Source: Melanocharis versteri
Taxonomy: Eukaryota > Chordata > Aves > Passeriformes > Melanocharitidae
Assembly (NCBI GenBank): GCA_013397845.1
Contig: VZTG01003225.1
Span: forward strand, 434,001-498,000
Direction: 5' to 3'
Length of the DNA stretch: 64,000 nucleotides
How positions within the stretch are numbered: the stretch's first letter is position 1; every line of letters starts with the position of its first letter. Below, one piece after another: positions 26,377 to 37,749 of this stretch. Under the pieces are notes generated by a model that ran no database searches, was not told the DNA's origin, and saw only the letters and a list, made by a program, of their open reading frames with translations. Made by a program: the position numbers and the translations under genes.

Positions 26377-29039
26377 GTAAATTTTTATATCTGATAATCT
26401 GTGGTTTTCTGTCATTTGTTTATTTTATGGCATCTTATTCCCTTAAAAAATAAATGTCCATGTCAGATAGAAATATTTTTCATATTGCGTGTTAGCAGAT
26501 AAATATTCTAATTTCTGAGTGCCTTTGTTAAATAAGTGGCATTGGAATTTCTCAGCTTTGGAATACTGAATCTAAGTCCTCTCACCTGTGCTGTCACAGG
26601 TAACAGTGGTTCAAAATTTGTTGAAGAAATGGCTGTCAAGAAGCCTGAGAAAAGAGAAAAAGATCCTGGGATTTCAGAGAGCAAGTGTCACTCAGTCTGT
26701 GTCAGCTCTTGAACACTTTGATTCTTTAAATACAGGCAGTTTAGAATGATGGGAAAAGAAGGTTAATCTGGGAGGAAATTTCCATACTGCATACCTTAAT
26801 CATTGTAGATCAGTGCAGCTTTCTTAACTGAGAGTAACGCTAGAAAAATAAGGTCTTGTCTCACTATCATTTGCAAAAAGGAAATAATTTCTTTGCATCA
26901 AGGAATATTGCTATCCAAAACTGATAACAGTATAATCACAAGAGTGTTTTGGACTTTGAACTAGATTTGGATTAGCAGCAGTTTTCGGGAAGGGTTGTGA
27001 CTGTCATGTGCAACTGAAAGCAGTGGCAAAAGCAGCTTTTGTCTTTTACAGATACTAGGGTCTGTGTTAATCCTGTAATACTGCAGACCAAAGGGAAAAG
27101 TTGACCTGTATGTCATGTACCGTACTAAAAAAGTTGAAAGAAGCCAGAACTAAGTTTTTGGGGGGTTTTGTTTGTTTGTTTATTTTAATATACATTGTCA
27201 GAATGAGAGCAGATTTTGGATGTGTGTACCTAATGATGCAGTCTTTAATTGGAGATCCTTGGGGGCAGGGAGCTCTGATGGATTTCTCATGATAAATATA
27301 ACTATTCTAGGTTAAATTTCAAGCGTCCTTTCTCTTTGACAGCAAAAACATTAAGAAACACTGGAATTCTTGCCTTTATTCTGTATGGTCAGTGGAAACC
27401 AGTTCATGCCAGCATTTAGTAAATACTTAGTGGTTTAAATCCTGAGAAGATACCTGTTGTGCTTGGATGTAATTTTGCTATGGATGAATTACAAATTTTA
27501 GAGGTTTATGATTGGCCAGGTTGAAGCACATTTCTTTTGCAAGAGCAGTAAAAATACTTTCCTGATATCAGCACTATAGCATGTTGCTTACTTCAACAGC
27601 TGATTATAAATAACTAGTCTTTAATGTTCATGAGGGAGCAAAGTCCCCAAAGGCAAGTTCTGGTCATTGCTGAGCCCAAATAAATCTTTGAGGAATGAAA
27701 AGGAAGGCAGAAGGTGGGCAGGGCAGGCACAGGAAGAAAGTTATTCTGCCACCCTTATCTGAAAATCCGTTGATCTTTTGTCGAAGAAAAATCTAAAATA
27801 TAGAGAAATTGAGTTATTTAAATCATCTTTTTTTATCATTGGATTTTTTCTTACAATAAGGCTAAAGAGCAAGCTTAGAATTGTGCACCTTCGGTGAAAC
27901 ACCTACATCTAAAATAGTTGCTCAGCACACACAGTGTACGAGTTATATATTAAACTATGTAAGACACTGCAGAGTCTCAAAACTTAGACTGCCGTGTTTG
28001 TTGGAGTGCTTTTTAGATGTTAATGGTAACATCTTCCTGTGAAATTTAGAGATGCTGAAATGGGAAATAATAGTGGAATAAGACTGTAGTTGGAGAAACG
28101 TGGCTTGAACATCTTGCCTACCAGGGAAATTGTATTGAGCTTTCTGTTTTCCATGAATGTGTTAATTTTGAGCTATTTTAGCTTTTCACTGTAGTGATGG
28201 CAGCACAAGCAAGTAAGTTTATGATGAAAAATGTCAGCCTGCTCTTTTTATTTGCTTTGTGTTCTGTGTGCAGAGATTCATGAAAACGTTATTTCAATTA
28301 GCTTTTGTCAGGGACTGTGTATTATTATTGCACCTATCTCTCAGTTCTGTACTTTTCCTGAGGACAGCTTGGTTATAATAAAGTGTCATATGCTTACAGT
28401 AGGGAATTATGGAAGTTTTTAAATTGGATTATTTTTTGAAATGTATAATTCTCTGTCTAATATAGTATACTTCTTTGGTCTGGGGACTTGTAAAAGCTGT
28501 ACCATGGTTCCGTTCTCAGTAAAGTTTTGAATGTCATGCAACTCTCTTTAGTATTTGCTATTTGTAATTCCTGTTACAATTTCCAAATGACATGGCAGTA
28601 ACAGAGGAGGAAGTTAAAGTTTGTACATTGCTTTGATGGATCCTCAAAGTTGAAATGTTTTTACTTCAAATCCTGTTAAGCAGATAATGATCTAAGTATA
28701 AGTTCTTTAGGTTCACTTTCTGCTTAGGCAGCTCCTTTGTATTTACAATAGTTATCTTTGAAATGTATGATCTAAATAGTAAAACAGACAATCTTGCTCC
28801 TTTACCATGGCAGTGATTCTTGGGCATGAGAGGAAGGAGTAAACTTTATTTTCCAGATCAGAAAGCAATGAGCAGATCCAAGCTAAGTGTTAGCTCAGCA
28901 CTGAAAAGAAGTTCAGTGGAGTTCTGAAGCCACTGAAGTTCTCCATTAAAGAAAGCTTCTTACCTTCCTGCGATATCTGGAGGCCATCTCTGAAGCCAAA
29001 AAGTCTGATGCTTCCAGCCCGGATAGCCCTGATTTTTGG

Positions 29040-29812
29040 GCTTATATGGCAAGGTTTTAGTAGCTGGGGAGGGCTGTCGGGTGGCATCTGTGAGAAACTG
29101 TTGTGGCTTCCCTGTGCAAGGCACAGCCAGCTCTGCCGCAGACCCGCACCAGGCTGCAGTGGAGCACACGAGTTGGGCTCGTGGTGCTGCTGTGAAAACG
29201 TGTTTAAGGAAGTGCAAAAATGCTGGGCAGGCAGAGAGGTTAGAAACAGCACTGGGAGCAATGAGGTGAGGAAAAGAGGAAGGGAGGTGCTCCAGGCACC
29301 AGGGTAGGTATTTACATAGAGCACATGGAGAGGACCATGGTGGAGCATGTGTTCCACTGCAGCTTATGCTGCAGATACTCGTTCACACTGCAGCCTGTGG
29401 AAGACCCCACATTGGAGCATCTGGGTGTTTCCTGAAGGATCTATGGCCTGTCGAGAAGGAGCTGGAGAGAAGAATTGTACTGACTTTAGCCCCCATTCTC
29501 AATCTTCCCTATGCCACCTGAGGATGGGGGAAAACAGAGGAGTTGAGCATGAAGTTGAGAGCCTGGGAAAAGGTAGAGGTGGGGAAGTGCTTTAATTTTT
29601 ATCTTTTTCTCATTATCCAAATCTATTTTAAATTGCAATAAATTAATTTTCCCCAAGTCTTTTTTGCCTGTAATGATAATTGGCAAGTGATTTCCCTGTG
29701 TTTATCTTGATGATCTTCATCTTATTTCTTCCTGCCCCACATTGAGGATGGGGAGTGGTAAAGGGGCTGAGTTGGGGTCTAGCTACAGGCCAAGGTAAAC
29801 CCACTGCAGCTC
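29040..29812 (+). mobile_element. Solo LTR-like repeat, ERVL type, copy 2
   Basis: It starts near 'tatatggcaaggttttagta', which resembles the 5' end of the avian ERVL-type LTR. It then carries 'gtgtttaaggaagtgcaaaa', units of the 'catggagaggaccatggtgg' type, and an AATAAA at 29637-29642 just before 'ccccaagtc', as expected of an LTR polyadenylation signal. It shares its 3' third with copy 1 (both have the 'gtaat-gataattggcaagtga' type stretch). Same orientation as LCORL. No internal retroviral genes are present. Ends are estimated from memory of the family. Confidence 0.62.
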
Positions 29813-30819
29813 TGGAACTGCAGCATTTAGTACTGAGTATGAGTGTTTAAGCACTGGCATGCAGGTATGTCCAGCTGACACCTGACTGGTAGTGGAGTCC
29901 CAGAGCATGGTCTACTTTCCTCTGCATGTGGAAGTATGGTAATTTAGGAGGGTGCTTTAATTCCTGTGTACCTTCCTGGTAATCAGGCGATCATTTCACT
30001 GTCAGTCAGTCAGCAGCAACTGTCTCCAAAACTACCTCTATCTTGCTCCTTTTTCTAATCCACATAACTCTTTAAGATTGTCCAGGCCCTGAAAAGGAAT
30101 ACTCTGTATAGTGAAACAAAACCTGTTTTCCATGCACTGCATCTAACAAAAGTGTTACTGTGTGCTCTTGTGATATTGCTTTTCCTCCAAACTAAGCCAA
30201 TGAAGAAGCAGCATCCTTGCAGAATGAAATGGTGAGTAAGGAACAGTGTTGGAATATCCTGCAGCAACTTATTTCCTCGTGCAGTCATGGTCCTGAGCTC
30301 TTTCAGGAACGTTCCTAGCAGCAGCTAACTTTGATGCAGAGGCTTCTTTGACTTGGTAGATACAGGAGAGTTGATAGCTCTCAAGCTGCTAAGCAAAGTG
30401 ACTTTAGGAGTCAGAAGTAGAAGCAATACAAGTATATAATCTGCTGGTTTAGCTGCACAAGCTTATTCTTGTTTCTGGATCTTCTGGAACCAATGATAGT
30501 GTGTAAACATAGCCAAAATATGCAAGAAAATTTTCATAATTCCCTTGTTTCATTGAGCCATCATAGACTGGAAGACATCAAAAGATAGCTGGCAGTGTAT
30601 TAAAAGAATTCCAAACTTTAGTGAAAATGAACTTCTTTTTCTTAAGATCCTGTTTTTACTACATGTATTGGTGAAAATACTATGCATTTTGAAGATATAC
30701 ATGCTATGTTCCCAAAGATAAATTGTATGAGCTGTAAATGTATTCAAGGAACATTTTAATACTTTTGCATGACCAAGTCACCCTAAAAAGCTACATTTTT
30801 GAGAGGAGTAGGTGTTTTT

Positions 30820-31440
30820 CTTCCCTGGCTGCCATGGTGGCTAACAGCCAAACTCATGTCAGATGCTTGCTTGCTTACTGCTCTCACGATGGCACGGGGG
30901 AGAAAATGGGAAGAACAGAAAGGAGAGCTTATGAGTTGAGATAAGGACATGGTCGTTGCTTACTACCCCTTGCCATCATGGGCTAAACAGACTTTGCTTG
31001 GGAAAAATAATTCAAATAATTGCTTATTAATATAAATATTTCATCATTAATTCAGGTAGTGAAAACAAAAAGGCTCATTAAAGCACTGCCTTTCCTTTCC
31101 CAGGCTCAGCTTCACTCCGGGTTTCTTTGTGACCACCACCACCACCCTTGTAGTGCAAGGGGATTGGGTATGGGCTGTCCACAGTCTGTACCTAATGGTT
31201 TCTCTCTGCCATTGGGCTTACCTCTCCCATTTTCTCAAATTCCTTATGTTCCCATTTTCTCTGTCCATCAGGCACTTTTTCCCATTTTTTAAATACAATT
31301 TTCCAGGGTTTGTGCCCAAGTGGCTGCTGGACTCAGCTGTGCCCTGCAGTGTGTCTGGGAGCCAGCCATCTGTGTCCGGCACAGGGCAGCCCCCGGCCTG
31401 TCCTCACAGATACTGCCGGGACTGTGCCATGATCACCCAT
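30820..31440 (-). mobile_element. Antisense LTR-like repeat, ERVL type, copy 3 (degraded)
   Basis: The reverse complement resembles the same LTR family as copies 1 and 2. The 'gttgagataaggacatggtc' at about 30936-30955 and 'aaacagactttgcttggg' at 30984-31001 correspond to the reverse complement of the LTR 3' end. 'cccaggctcagcttcactcc' at 31100-31119 corresponds to the region just upstream of the polyadenylation segment. The GC-rich part near 31315-31425 would be the LTR 5' portion. It is more decayed than copy 2, and boundaries are approximate. Confidence 0.5.
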
Positions 31441-31809
31441 GTATTTTTCATCTGGCGTTTTTTCATGTTACAAAATAGCACTTCAAGTCAAAAGGGGCTA
31501 CTCAAAGAGGTAGTTAAGAATTAATAAAAGGTTTTGGTGTTCCTACTGATAGTTTCCTGAAAACTCTTTCTGTGTTCAGCAGCACAGAAAATAGCCAGCA
31601 AAAGTCAAGGCAACTTCCAGAAAAGTACTGAAGACAAGACTGTTGTTTTGTGGCTACGAAACCCCTTATCCTGTGGATGGATAAGGTAAAGAGATAGTTG
31701 TTATTTACTGAATCTCACTACATTAGAACTAGGTAGGGCTCGCTGAAAATTTTTAGAGGAAGAAACAGGTAATGGGCAGGTTTTGCTTAACAGTTTTTAA
31801 AGATCTGGA

Positions 31810-31980
31810 ACTGCTGTGACAGGAGGTTATGGGTCACTGGGTTCACAAAGGGCCTTAGACAAATTCATGGCTAACAGAACCAGGGCCAGAAACTAGAGCT
31901 AGAGTAGGCAGGGATGAATCTCTGAGATCCCTAAGCCAATGATAGCAGCTACTAGGAGAGAGCTGTGGATAGTAGCCAGG
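31810..31980. repeat. Possible ancient interspersed repeat fragment
   Basis: Around 31857-31925 the sequence has the flavour of an old amniote CR1-like 3' fragment ('gacaaattcatggctaacag' followed by an imperfect 'cagggatgaatctctgagat'). The similarity is weak and was judged by eye only. It could be unique sequence. Confidence 0.22.
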
Positions 31981-34900
31981 CTGATGTGCTCTTCCACACT
32001 AGGAGTGGAGTGCTTCCCATGCCTGCAGGCTGAGGACTGAGTAGAGTAGGTTATCTGATCTAATAAGACAGTTCATAATAGCTAATGAGAGGTTTTCTGA
32101 AACTCAGAAAAAAATTCAAAAGTTTAGAAATCAGTGTAGAGATACCAGCTGTAGGAACCCAAGGCTGACCTGGTTTCTGTTGCTTCCTTTTCCCCTCCCT
32201 GTTTTCCTAACGTCACTGGTCTGGAGGTGTTTCAAGTGATTGTGATCCTGATTATTTTGAAGATGAACTTTGATCACACCTAGTTTCATCTTGGTATTGC
32301 TGCACCTGATGATCTTATGCTGAGATGCAAAGGCCAGAGGTTAAGCCATTTCTTTGAAGATCAGAATAATTTAATTTGCATAGAACTAACTGCATTAGAA
32401 GACCACGGGTAGCAAACCTGAAAAACATCTAACATATTTTTCTGTATTATCCAGTGTTACATATTTCTGTTTATGAAAACTCATTTCTTAGTAGTCGTGG
32501 CTTCACCTAGAGTGGAAATAATTTCATATCTTTTAATAAAACCACCTTACAGAGTAGTTTTTCTGTTTGTGATATAATTCAGTTCCTGTCCAGAATTCTT
32601 GCTGGAATACCTGTTTTGACTGATTTGTAAGAAATAATAGAAAGTTCTGGCTCAGTTTAGAGAAGACTACTCCTACCTTGCGAGTAATAAGCTTCCAGGA
32701 TTCACAGTCCACTTTTAGGATGCCTCTTTGCAAACACTTTGTTCCTGTACCTAGTGTACCAAATCTTGACTGTATGTGTGTACATACATTCATTTCATAA
32801 GGGAGGATTTCACTGTGTCTTAGAGCTTTACAGCAAATGCTGTCATTTTCCTACCAGTTTGAGGTGGAGTTTTGTGAGGGTTGTTTCTTGGTGGTTCTTT
32901 TTTTGGTTGGTTGGTTTGCTTTTTTTTTTTTTTAATTCAAGTGAAATTACTAAATAAAAATCTGTAGTGCAGTGACTTTGTCTTGTATTTTGTTTGTCTA
33001 TCAAATTTCTTGCATGATTCTTTTTACTGAGTATCATTTTCCCCTAAAGCATTGTCTTCAGGGAGGTACTTAATGAATTTGCATTTGCTGTGTTGGAAGA
33101 ACCAACTGTCTTGAACCTCAAATTACCTCAGTTCTGCATACCTTTTAGAGGCCCAAAATGTATCTAGTTTTTTTTTTCAGGAGCCTGAATTTTCACTACT
33201 GTGTTCTTTTTAGTCATGTTTCGACTGATTGCTGACCTTGTGTTGTCAAGGCCAATTCTGAAAGATTGGGAATGAAAATTATTTTCATTATGGAATCTTA
33301 CAAGAGCCTTTGGATTTTGTTTGTTTATTTGTTTGTTTGGGCTTTTTCTTTTCCTAAAAATTAGCTAGCTTTGCCTTTTTTTTTTTTTTTGTAGATTGAT
33401 GGAGAGACAATTAGCTCTTTATTGTTTGATAAATTGTCAACTTTGAAGCAGTTTTTTCTCCAGTGATGTCTTCTAAACTTTTTTGTGATAGTGTCTATGA
33501 GTATCAACTGAAGATGGAGAAACTGTTGTGAAAGGGACCACACAAGCACTTAAGAAAGGGGGACATACTTTGTATGACTGACAGAATACAATAGATGAAA
33601 TCTGTCTGTTGCACAGGGCTCAGGGACTTCGGGTTGACCTTGGGTATTCCTGGGAAGGCCAGAAAGTCCATGTGGGATGTTCTGTTGTGTTTTTAATTGG
33701 CTTTTTCTTCTGTAATATCAATGGATTAGGAAGGTTGATTAGCTTTAGTCCTTCCTCTAACTTTCTTAAGAAAGACTTTGAAAGGAATGTATTCAGGCGA
33801 AAAGGAGCACCTTTAACAAGTGGCATATTTATATATATTTGTCCCCTAATGCTGAGTTATGATGTTACTTTTTCTCTCTTTAACCTCCTTCAAATAGTAC
33901 GAAATAATTGTGGAAGAACAGTCAAAAAGCAGTCCAAAACAAATATCTGGATTTGATTATTACACAGAACTCTATTTCTTTGCATTATTGGTATAAAGGA
34001 GAGCTACCCAAGCAATTTTCTTGACTTCTTATTTGACTGTTGGCATTTGGATCCTTCAACCAATGCTTCATTGTCTGCATCTGAGGCTGTGGGAAAGTAT
34101 ATGCAATTGATTGATGTTTTAGAACTAAAAGGCAGTAACATGAAAATGACGCTGTAAATGCAATAAGGGGTAGTATAAGGGTGATTATAGAGTTGAATGT
34201 TAAGCTACATGTTGAAACTCAAAATTGAATTCGCAGAGCTCAGGCACACAAAACAGCCCAAGTTTGAAACAGAGAACCAAGGAAGAAAGGTATGAAATTA
34301 AATATATTTAGGGGATTTAATTATAGTTTAAATGTCATTGATTTTTTTTTTTAAGAAAAGAATTTAAAAAGAAGTATTTCAACTGCTGATGTTTTCAAAT
34401 ACTGATTTTTAAAAAGTATGTTTTTCTATTTCAATACTTCATAGACTTTAACAGCCAAGTATAAACCTTGAATTTAGCATTTACCAGTGACTTGACAGGG
34501 CAGACTCCCACCCCAGTTTAGGTCTTTCATTTTTCTAATTTCCAGTATTATTGCATATATGTGGAGGCAGCAGGAGGAGTATCTATAGCTAAAGTGTTAG
34601 AACTCTGAATTAGGCTCAAGCTCTTTTCCCAGTTTTGGGGAAGTTGCTGGGAATTTACCCAGTTACTGGTACCTGCTCATCCAGTAACCTGGTCTGGTGT
34701 CATTGCTGACCCTGCTCTGAGCAGGAGGTTGGCCTGGGGCCTCCTGAGATCCTTATTAGCTTGAATTATCCTGTAAGCCTAGGATTTAATTATGTCAAGT
34801 TTAACTTCAGCATCAGAATTTTGTGTGTTTGTTTACAGTATATAAATATGAATAATAATTGTAATATCAAGTGCATTGTTTTGGTTGCCTTGAAAGTAAA

Positions 34901-35210
34901 CAGTGCAATATAGACACATATGTGATTTTTGGGAAGGGAGTCACGTTTATTTGATACAGGTTCTTTTAAATTTTATTATTTCTGAATGGGTTTACTTTTT
35001 TTTTTTTTTCTCGATTTTAAGTTTGGTTACAAATCAAATATACAAAATCATTTGCTGATGGCTGATACTGCTAATGGAATAAGGGGTCAGAAATTTTACA
35101 AGATAAAGTAGCTGCTTGAAAACTGTGCCATAGGTGAGAAAACATTTGCTGACAAAATCTCTGAGATCTTCCTTAAAACCACTGTTATCATCACTACTCG
35201 TTCTTTGCAG

Positions 35211-35301
35211 GGGATGGAGTGCTAGATCTCTCTACAAAGAAAAGCGCAAGGTTGGAAGAACCAAAATATGATCCATTGTGTTCTGAAAACTCAGTGTCTG
35301 G
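35211..35301 (+). CDS. LCORL: LCORL exon 6, with CtBP-type motif VLDLSTK (branch-point exon)
   Basis: A 91-base exon with acceptor TTTGCAG and donor GTAAGC from 35302. It begins with GG completing a glycine codon, reads DGVLDLSTKKSARLEEPK and continues to NSVS. It ends with GG, the first two bases of another glycine codon. VLDLSTK (35219-35239) is the second CtBP-type motif of the LCOR family. The middle of the exon differs from the mammalian version I remember, which carries an IKSE sumoylation-like motif there. This is the last shared exon: exon 7 supplies G and exon 8 supplies T as the third base of the glycine codon, so both continuations are in frame. Confidence 0.94.
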
Positions 35302-36716
35302 GTAAGCAACGTTTAGGACTCTCTTTGGCTTATCAAAAAGACAATCCAGGTTTCTCTTCTCTTCTCTGGCCAGGTTTTATGTTCATAACATACCTGTATA
35401 TACTGGCACACACATGTGGTTCCTATTTTGCTTTCAAAAGAATTTTTGTCACTCATAAGTGTGTGTCTATGTATATATCATATGTTTCATTTGTCTTTTT
35501 CCTTTTTTTTTCTGTTTAAAGAAAAGTTATCAGAACAATCACCAAACTTTAGTTCATGTTACTAAAAATTACATGAAAATTGATTACATAACACATTAAA
35601 AGTAAGAGACTAGTAGAAGAAAATGCAAATAATTCTTTTAGAATTTATTTAGGAAGCTTCAATTTTGGACAAAAATGACCATGTTAATAATTAGATGTAA
35701 AATCTTCTTCAACTAACATGAACAAGTTAAATGACTATTATCTATAATATTCCTTAATAGAGAGAGAGCAAGCGCGTGAGAGAGAGCTCTTAATCATCAT
35801 GCTTATACTTGCATCATGGTTCTGACTATGGTGTGTGGTGGCAAATGGTTAAATTTCTTTATTCAGCAAGGAAAACTTCATTGCATCTGCTGAAAGCTAC
35901 CACAAAATTAGTGAATTGCATTGTTTTGTTGGATTTTATGATCTTGGCATCCTCCCATCCACTAGCCATAGCAGGACCCTTTTTGTCACCTGTACGTCTT
36001 ACAAATAACTTACTACAAACAGGACTACAGTAGCAGCATTTGTTGAATGATGTAAAAGTGCATTTTATTAATTTGCTGATATGAAAAAGTTTGAAAATGA
36101 ATGGCTTTGTAACTAGTGAGCTGTAAATAGTGAGTAGAAGTTTTTAAAATTGTGTCTTATTTTGCGAAAAATGGACTTGATTGTTAACTACAGCACTTTA
36201 TCTTCTTGTTGTAGAAAGCCTAGTTTTGTGTAAGTCTGGGATGTTTGTGTGTAGTTATGTACTTATTGCTGCAAATTTTCTATGAGGGGGTTGACTCTTT
36301 TATTACTTGTTTAGCGGTAACGTCACGTTTCTACTAACAAAAACTCCTTCAGGATTTGGGTATTTAATGGAACGTTAATTGTATAATTAAAATTATAACA
36401 GTGTTGCTCTGCAAGCATGTGAACAAGGGAATATAGCAAGCACATGAGACTATTACCAAATACTGAGCTAGGATATAAAGTTCTTGGAAGGGCTGCTGTA
36501 GAAGCCACGGTATGATTTTTGACACACTGTCCTACCAGAACTGTAACATTTTGCTAGGATAATCATTTAACTACCACATCTCAAAGGCTAAAAAGTATCA
36601 GAAGCAGTGATGTTACCGAAGCAAGGAGTATAATAAAGGAGTGGACCCTTCCCTTCCATAGCTGTGTGAGAGTCTCTCATACATCAGTTTACCATCGTTT
36701 CATTCCATCCATCCAG
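35302..36716 (+). other. LCORL: LCORL intron 6 (short-isoform path)
   Basis: A GT-AG intron of 1.4 kb ending in CCATCCAG at 36709-36716. It holds a GA-rich microsatellite at 35759-35787. In transcripts that skip exon 7, splicing continues to 44493 instead. Confidence 0.85.
35759..35787. repeat. GA-rich microsatellite
   Basis: An imperfect (GA)n run interrupted by 'caagcgcgt'. Intronic. Confidence 0.75.
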
Positions 36717-37749
36717 GAGACTACACAGAAACAGAGAGGACTATGTGGAAAGAAGTGCTGAGTTTGCAGATGGTTTGCTCTCAAAAGCTTTGAAAGACAT
36801 TCAGTCTGGAGCACTGGACATAAATAAAGCAGGCATACTTTATGGCATACCTCAAAAAACTTTACTTCTCCACTTAGAAGCCTTACCAGCAGGAAAGCCT
36901 GCACCTTTTAAAAATAAAACTCGAGATTTCAATGATAGTTATTCATTTAAAGACAGTAAAGAAACTTGTGCAGTCCTACAAAAAGTAGCCTTGTGGGCAA
37001 GAGCTCAAGCAGAGCGCACAGAAAAAAGTAAACTCAGTCTACTTGAAACCTCAGAATTAAAATTCCCAACAGCTTCCAGTTACCTCCACCAGTTAACTCT
37101 ACAGAGAATGGTCACTCAGTTTAAAGAAAAAAGTGAAAATCTACAATATGAAACTTCAAGTCCTACTGTACAATTAAAAATTCCTCAGCTAAGAATAAGT
37201 TCTGTGTCCAAACCACAGTCTGATACTGCTGGTCTTCTGGATGTTATGTACCACGTTTCTAAAACCTCCTCAGTCTTAGAAGGATCAGCTCTTCAAAAAT
37301 TGAAAAATATCCTCCCTAAACAGAACAAAATTGAATGTTCTGGACCTGTAACTCACTCAAGTGTTGACTCCTACTTTCTGCATGGGGACCTCTCTCCTTT
37401 GTGTCTTAATGCTAAGAATGGGACAGTAGATGGAACCTCAGAAAATACAGAAGATAGTTTGGATCGTAAAGATAATAAGCAACCAAGGAAAAAACGTGGC
37501 CGCTATCGGCAGTATGACCACGAAATAATGGAAGAAGCAATTGCAATGGTAATGAGTGGGAAAATGAGTGTTTCCAAAGCACAAGGAATTTATGGGGTAC
37601 CTCACAGCACTTTAGAATATAAAGTAAAAGAAAGATCTGGAACATTGAAGACTCCACCGAAGAAGAAACTCCGATTACCAGATACTGGCTTATTTAATAT
37701 GACAGATTCAGGGACTGGCAGCTGCAAAAATAGTAGCAAGCCTGTGTAG
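36717..37749 (+). CDS. LCORL: LCORL exon 7, terminal coding exon of the short isoform (Psq-type HTH)
   Basis: It begins with one base that completes glycine, then 343 codons (RLHRNREDYVERSAEFADG...) to a TAG at 37747-37749. Order of parts: a degenerate Psq-like helix-turn-helix (about 36757-36890), a long polar linker with LLDVMYHVSKTSSVLEGSAL and the LPKQNK segment, and the basic stretch PRKKRGRYRQY (from about 37483). Then comes the Psq-type HTH (about 37510-37650, with EEAIAMVMSGKMSVSKAQ and GVPHSTLEYKVKERSG) and a basic PPKKKLRLPD tail likely to act as a nuclear signal. LCORL is a nuclear DNA-binding transcription regulator. With exons 2-6 the visible protein is about 551 residues, so adding exon 1 gives the usual size of about 600. 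The match to mammalian LCORL is very close throughout. Confidence 0.97.

Larger units (their letters stand above)
26377..35210 (+). other. LCORL: LCORL intron 5
   Basis: A GT-AG intron of 8.8 kb. It contains a sense LTR-like repeat (about 29040-29812), an antisense LTR-like repeat (about 30820-31440) and a weak candidate ancient repeat near 31810-31980. There are T-rich runs at about 32920-32932, 33377-33391, 34341-34352 and 34997-35010. No supported exon. Confidence 0.83.

Noticed and set aside
28890..29357. A 155-codon minus-strand frame at LTR copy 2.
   Set aside because: It straddles the LTR boundary and has no recognisable domain. The GC-richer repeat simply lacks stops.
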